Below, in pieces: positions 14,331-17,059 of a stretch of 17,059 nucleotides of DNA. Source of the stretch: Ruminococcus sp. CAG:254 (GTDB lineage Bacteria; Bacillota; Clostridia; Oscillospirales; Ruminococcaceae); NCBI GenBank assembly GCA_000433635.1, contig HF997975.1, positions 97,279 to 114,337 on the forward strand, written 5' to 3'. The number at the start of each line of letters is the position of its first letter. The stretch's first letter is position 1. The translations under genes were made by a program, and so were the position numbers. A model generated the notes under the pieces. It ran no database searches, was not told the origin of the DNA, and was given only the letters and a program-made list of their open reading frames with translations.

Positions 14331-15291
14331 TTGCAGCCTCCGTTTCGGTCGTCAGAACTGTGACAGTTGTAGTGGTTTCGGTTGTCGTTTCTGCAAGCGT
14401 AGTTGTTCCAGTGGTGACGGTTGTTTGAACGGCAGTCTGGTCTTCTGGAATCGTTTCCGCACCCTTTCCGTCATAGTCCAGAATCACCATGACACTGGTC
14501 AGGGCATCGAAGTTCACAGCTGGATTCAGAACGGCATATTTGCTCAGACCGCTGTCCATCAATTCCAGATGGTCAACCGAGCCGATGAGGTAGCCTTGCG
14601 GAAATAGTCCGCCCGTTCCGGATGTTTTAATGAGGTCGCCCTCTTGCAATTTGGTGTCCCGTTCCAGATAAATCATGCGGCACTGATAATCCGCAGCAAG
14701 GGAAATTTCTCCCTCTAAAATACCGGTATCGCTGCCCGTGGCAGACATTGCACCGATGGAGAGTTTCGGGGAACAGATGGTTTCCACGGTGGAATATGTA
14801 TTGGAAACGCTGGAGATAATTCCAACAATGCCCTCTGCGGTTACCACAGGGTCTTGCAGTTCAATGCCATCATCCGAACCCTTGTTGATAATAAAACTGT
14901 GGAAGGGGTCGTTTGTGACATATCCAATGATGGAACAGGGGTCAGAAAGCACATAGTCAGCGTGTTCTTTTTTGATGCCCATGAATTTTTCCAACTCTGT
15001 CAACTGCTGTTTGGTATCCTCATAGTCCAGCAATTTATTTTTCAGTGCTGCATTTTCTTCTTTCAGGCGGTCATTTTCTGTTTGGTAGCTGGTTTGGTTG
15101 GTGAATGCGGTCACCAGACGTTCTGCTTGTTTCGAAACGGTCTGGGTAACTTGCCGCAGCGGATTCAGCACGACCCCCATCACGCCAGTAGTTTGTCCGC
15201 CTTGCATGGCAGCATAGAGTAGGACGCCGATTAACAACGCCAGAATACAAAGTAAAAAGCGAAGTCGATTTCGCTTGAAGAAATCACCCAT
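14317..15291 (-). CDS. mreC: Cell shape-determining protein MreC
   Basis: Bitopic elongasome protein linking MreB filaments to periplasmic or extracytoplasmic wall enzymes. The 324 residues begin with a basic FKRNRLR, then one membrane helix (about 11-29), a coiled coil (about 72-108, ENDRLKEENAALKNKLL), and the paired beta-barrel domain (about 112-275, with FIINKGSDDGI and LIKTSGTGGLFPQGY). After the domain comes a Thr-rich tail of about 45 residues (runs of T with E and V) ending EAANGQN, which is longer and more repetitive than in typical MreC. SD AAAGGAGG lies about 10 bases upstream, and the gene follows mreB by 27 bases. Confidence 0.95.
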   Translation of the reverse strand: MGDFFKRNRLRFLLCILALLIGVLLYAAMQGGQTTGVMGVVLNPLRQVTQTVSKQAERLVTAFTNQTSYQTENDRLKEENAALKNKLLDYEDTKQQLTELEKFMGIKKEHADYVLSDPCSIIGYVTNDPFHSFIINKGSDDGIELQDPVVTAEGIVGIISSVSNTYSTVETICSPKLSIGAMSATGSDTGILEGEISLAADYQCRMIYLERDTKLQEGDLIKTSGTGGLFPQGYLIGSVDHLELMDSGLSKYAVLNPAVNFDALTSVMVILDYDGKGAETIPEDQTAVQTTVTTGTTTLAETTTETTTTVTVLTTETEAANGQN

Positions 15292-15318
15292 TTGTTTTTC
15301 CCTCCTTTGGATTCTGCA

Positions 15319-16332
15319 TTAATAGCGGTTGTCTTCCATGAAAGCATCCTGATAGCGTTCTAAGTTGGAAAATAGTTTTCCTGTGCCCTCTGCAACGCAG
15401 TCGAGCGGATATTCTGCCACCAAGACCGGCATGCCTGTTTCCTTGTGAATCAGGCGGTCAATGCCTCGCAGCAATGCACCGCCGCCGGAAAGAATAATAC
15501 CTCGGTCAATAATATCAGCAGACAAGTCCGGCGGAGTCTGTTCCAAGGTATACTTGATGGCATCGACAATGCGGGCGAGTGGCTCAGACATGGCATCTCG
15601 CACTTCAGAGCCTGTGATGTTGATGGTTTCCGGCAATCCGTTCAGGAGATTTCTGCCCTTGATTTCCATGGCATCTTCTCGCTCCATTGGGAATGCAGAA
15701 CCAATTTGGATTTTAATATCTTCCGCAGTGCGTTCGCCGATGAGCAGGTTATACCGCTTTCGGATGTGGTTGATGATGGCAGCATCCAGCTCATCGCCGC
15801 CGCAGCGAATGCTTTTAGAGGAGATGATACCGCCCATGGAGATGACAGCCGCTTCGCTCGTACCGCCGCCAATGTCAACAATCATGCTGCCGATGGGTTC
15901 AAGCGTTGGCAGACCTGCCCCGATGGCAGCCGCCATGGCTTCTTCTACGATGAGCACATATTTTGCCCCTGCCTGTTCGACTGCTTCCTTGACAGCACGC
16001 CGTTCTACCGTCGTAACGCCGGAGGGCACACAGATGATGACACGGGCTTTGGTGAATGTTTTTCCACGCAGTGCCTTGCGGATGAATTCCTGTAACATTA
16101 TAGTTGTGGTTTCAAAGTCCGCAATGACACCATTTTTCAGCGGTTTCACTGCAACAATAGAACCGGGCGTTCTGCCAATGACTTCCTTGGCTTCTTTTCC
16201 CACATATTTTGCAGAATCGGTGTGGGTATTCACTGCCACAACGGAGGGTTCTCGGATGATAATGCCTCGTCCCCGCAGATAAATCAATGTATTTGCAGTA
16301 CCAAGATCGATACCAATATCTTTGATAAACAT
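15319..16332 (-). CDS. mreB: Rod shape-determining actin homologue MreB
   Basis: ATP-binding cytoskeletal protein that forms membrane-associated filaments and positions the elongasome. The 337 residues equal the B. subtilis MreB length. Nucleotide-site motifs are intact: phosphate 1 GIDLGTANT (7-15), phosphate 2 VDIGGGTSEAAV (152-163), and adenosine motif LSGGGALLRGID (281-292). The SD AAAGGTG is about 9 bases before ATG 16332. It is the first gene of the mreB-mreC-mreD-mrdA operon, with its own promoter at 16528-16556 and a leader of about 190 nt. MreB is assigned over Mbl by its position immediately before mreC. Confidence 0.97.
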   Translation of the reverse strand: MFIKDIGIDLGTANTLIYLRGRGIIIREPSVVAVNTHTDSAKYVGKEAKEVIGRTPGSIVAVKPLKNGVIADFETTTIMLQEFIRKALRGKTFTKARVIICVPSGVTTVERRAVKEAVEQAGAKYVLIVEEAMAAAIGAGLPTLEPIGSMIVDIGGGTSEAAVISMGGIISSKSIRCGGDELDAAIINHIRKRYNLLIGERTAEDIKIQIGSAFPMEREDAMEIKGRNLLNGLPETINITGSEVRDAMSEPLARIVDAIKYTLEQTPPDLSADIIDRGIILSGGGALLRGIDRLIHKETGMPVLVAEYPLDCVAEGTGKLFSNLERYQDAFMEDNRY

Positions 16333-16333
16333 T

Positions 16334-16521
16334 TTGTTTGCACCTTTCTATGCCAAAAGACTCTGACGGCGAGCGAATGATTGTATTTGTATGATTTCTG
16401 TCGCCGGACGGGTAAAAAACAATCCAAAAAAAGCAAAAACCGCTTTACAGAAAAAACGGTCATGCGATGCTGCTGAGAAAAAAGGCAGCAAATCAAATGA
16501 GAAGAGAAAGTTTTGTTTTTA
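16334..16521 (-). promoter_or_regulatory. Long U-rich structured leader of the mre operon
   Basis: On the minus strand the leader holds five T-runs of five to seven bases. It also holds small hairpins with T-rich loops (GCTGC/GCAGC near 16469-16489 and ACCG/CGGT near 16438-16460), the latter followed directly by TTTTTGCTTTTTTT. A GC-rich pair CGGCGA/TCGCCG (near 16365-16410) lies before the SD. No reading frame and no known riboswitch motif were recognised. The hairpin with the T-run could attenuate transcription. Confidence 0.45.
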
Positions 16522-16527
16522 TTTTTT

Positions 16528-16556
16528 ATTATAGCACAAATTGCTGGGACTTGCAA
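16528..16556 (-). promoter_or_regulatory. Sigma-A promoter of the mreBCD-mrdA operon
   Basis: On the minus strand TTGCAA (16556-16551), a 17-base spacer, then TATAAT (16533-16528) preceded by TGC. Same architecture as the promoters at 2372 and 5368. The start would be near 16521. A weak CCGA/TCGG hairpin with T-rich run (16578-16590) lies between the upstream gene and this promoter and may partly terminate it. Confidence 0.87.
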
Positions 16557-16616
16557 TTGCAGATGCTGTAAAATTATCCGAAAAAGTCGGGGAAAAAAGT
16601 GTATGATTTGCAGCAA

Positions 16617-16886
16617 TCAGCTGGTGAGTTTGCCCACGATCTTGGGTGCAGTGAAAATGCAGACCACAATCATGATAATTTGCCCAACGGATATATGAAA
16701 CTGTAACGCAAGGGCGAGATTAATCACTTTTAAATTCAGATGGATGGTATCAAAACCCCAGTCCATGGCAGTGCTGAGGAATCCCAGAGCGGTAATTTTT
16801 TCTCCGATTGCAGCCAGCACGCCGCCAACTGCCAGTGCGACGACATAAACCAATATGTAAAGCAGAATTTTCTTAAATTTTTCCAT
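16617..16886 (-). CDS. Small membrane protein, DUF4321-like
   Basis: An 89-residue protein with an N-terminal helix (ILLYILVYVVALAVGGVLA, about 8-26), a central loop, and a C-terminal helix (ISVGQIIMIVVCIFTA, about 65-80). The layout, with GFL and FDTIHLNLKVI between the helices, matches what I know of DUF4321, a short family of unknown function often found near maf, radC and mreBCD in Clostridia. The SD AAGGAG lies 10 bases before ATG 16886. It sits between dut and the mre operon on the same strand. Function unknown; the family call is moderate. Confidence 0.75.
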   Translation of the reverse strand: MEKFKKILLYILVYVVALAVGGVLAAIGEKITALGFLSTAMDWGFDTIHLNLKVINLALALQFHISVGQIIMIVVCIFTAPKIVGKLTS

Positions 16887-16927
16887 GAAAAAAGGACTCC
16901 TTCTGTCATCATTCTTTGTTTGGAAGC

Positions 16928-16984
16928 GGTTCAGACAGTCGGCACAGCAGCGGAGAAAGGTGCTGCACCGCTACACGCTGAACC
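16928..16984. repeat. Structured intergenic inverted repeat between dut and DUF4321-like gene
   Basis: GGTTCAG (16928-16934) pairs with CTGAACC (16978-16984). Inside, CAGCA (16945-16949) can pair with TGCTG (16961-16965), or AGCGG (16949-16953) with CCGCT (16968-16972). No T-run follows in the minus direction, so a terminator is not supported. It may stabilise the dut 3' end or be processed. Confidence 0.45.
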
Positions 16985-16989
16985 ATGCA

Positions 16990-17059
16990 TTAAAAAGCTC
17001 CAGTAGAACCGAATCCGTTTGAACCTCGTTCCGTTTCTGGAAGCTGTTCCACAACGGTG
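16990..17059 (-). CDS. dut: dUTP diphosphatase, C-terminal fragment
   Basis: Only the last 22 codons and the TAA (16990-16992) are in the window; the gene runs off the right edge. The fragment contains ERGSNGFGSTGAF, the conserved Gly-rich motif 5 of trimeric dUTPases, which closes over the active site of a neighbouring subunit and positions the nucleotide. The enzyme hydrolyses dUTP to dUMP and pyrophosphate, keeping uracil out of DNA and supplying dTMP synthesis. The motif is distinctive enough for the call despite the short length. Confidence 0.88.
   Translation of the reverse strand, partial: TVVEQLPETERGSNGFGSTGAF

Noticed and set aside
15461..16282. 273-residue open frame on the plus strand opposite mreB
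   Set aside because: It lies fully inside mreB, which has complete actin-fold motifs; the frame has no SD or recognisable domain and reflects codon bias of the real gene.

Overview
The window looks like a chromosomal segment of a spore-forming, Gram-positive member of the Clostridia, most likely a Ruminococcus-like organism (Oscillospirales). The reasons are a gerA-type germination operon, an M23 protein resembling clostridial SpoIIQ, a clostridial HisRS with CxxC pairs, an mreB-mreC-mreD-mrdA block with mgsA nearby, strong AGGAGG ribosome binding sites and sigma-A promoters with TGn-extended TATAAT boxes. The taxonomy is inferred from gene content. No tRNA, rRNA, CRISPR array, transposase or phage gene was seen.

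Layout. 1-2249 (minus): a gerAA-gerAB germinant receptor operon, with gerAB cut by the window edge. 2475-5351 (plus): a membrane-anchored CapA-like metallophosphatase, a histidine phosphatase and an unrecognised lipoprotein that overlaps it by 8 bases. 5352-5955: a compact module not explained by long genes. On the minus strand, a perfect-consensus promoter drives two tandem membrane microproteins of 22 and 25 residues, each with a strong SD. They end at a bidirectional terminator. On the plus strand, a second strong promoter fires a roughly 130-nt RNA into the same terminator. 5956-7786 (plus): a YghZ-type aldo/keto reductase and a SpoIIQ-like M23 protein. 7892-17059 (minus), in transcription order: the 3' end of dut, a DUF4321-like membrane protein, mreB-mreC-mreD-mrdA, mgsA, hisS and aspS.

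How the genes work together. mreBCD and mrdA form the elongasome that directs lateral wall synthesis, with their own promoter and a long U-rich leader. mgsA has its own promoter, and a terminator-like hairpin sits just upstream of hisS, so hisS-aspS expression probably depends on read-through. gerAA/gerAB and the SpoIIQ-like gene belong to the spore cycle. The aldo/keto reductase resembles enzymes that reduce methylglyoxal, the product of MgsA, but the two genes are not in one operon.

The best candidate for an undescribed system is the module at 5368-5849. Its convergent small RNAs and hydrophobic microproteins with basic C-termini resemble the architecture of Bacillus type I toxin-antitoxin pairs such as txpA/ratA and bsrG/SR4. 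That function is an inference; the promoters, SDs, reading frames and terminator are directly visible.
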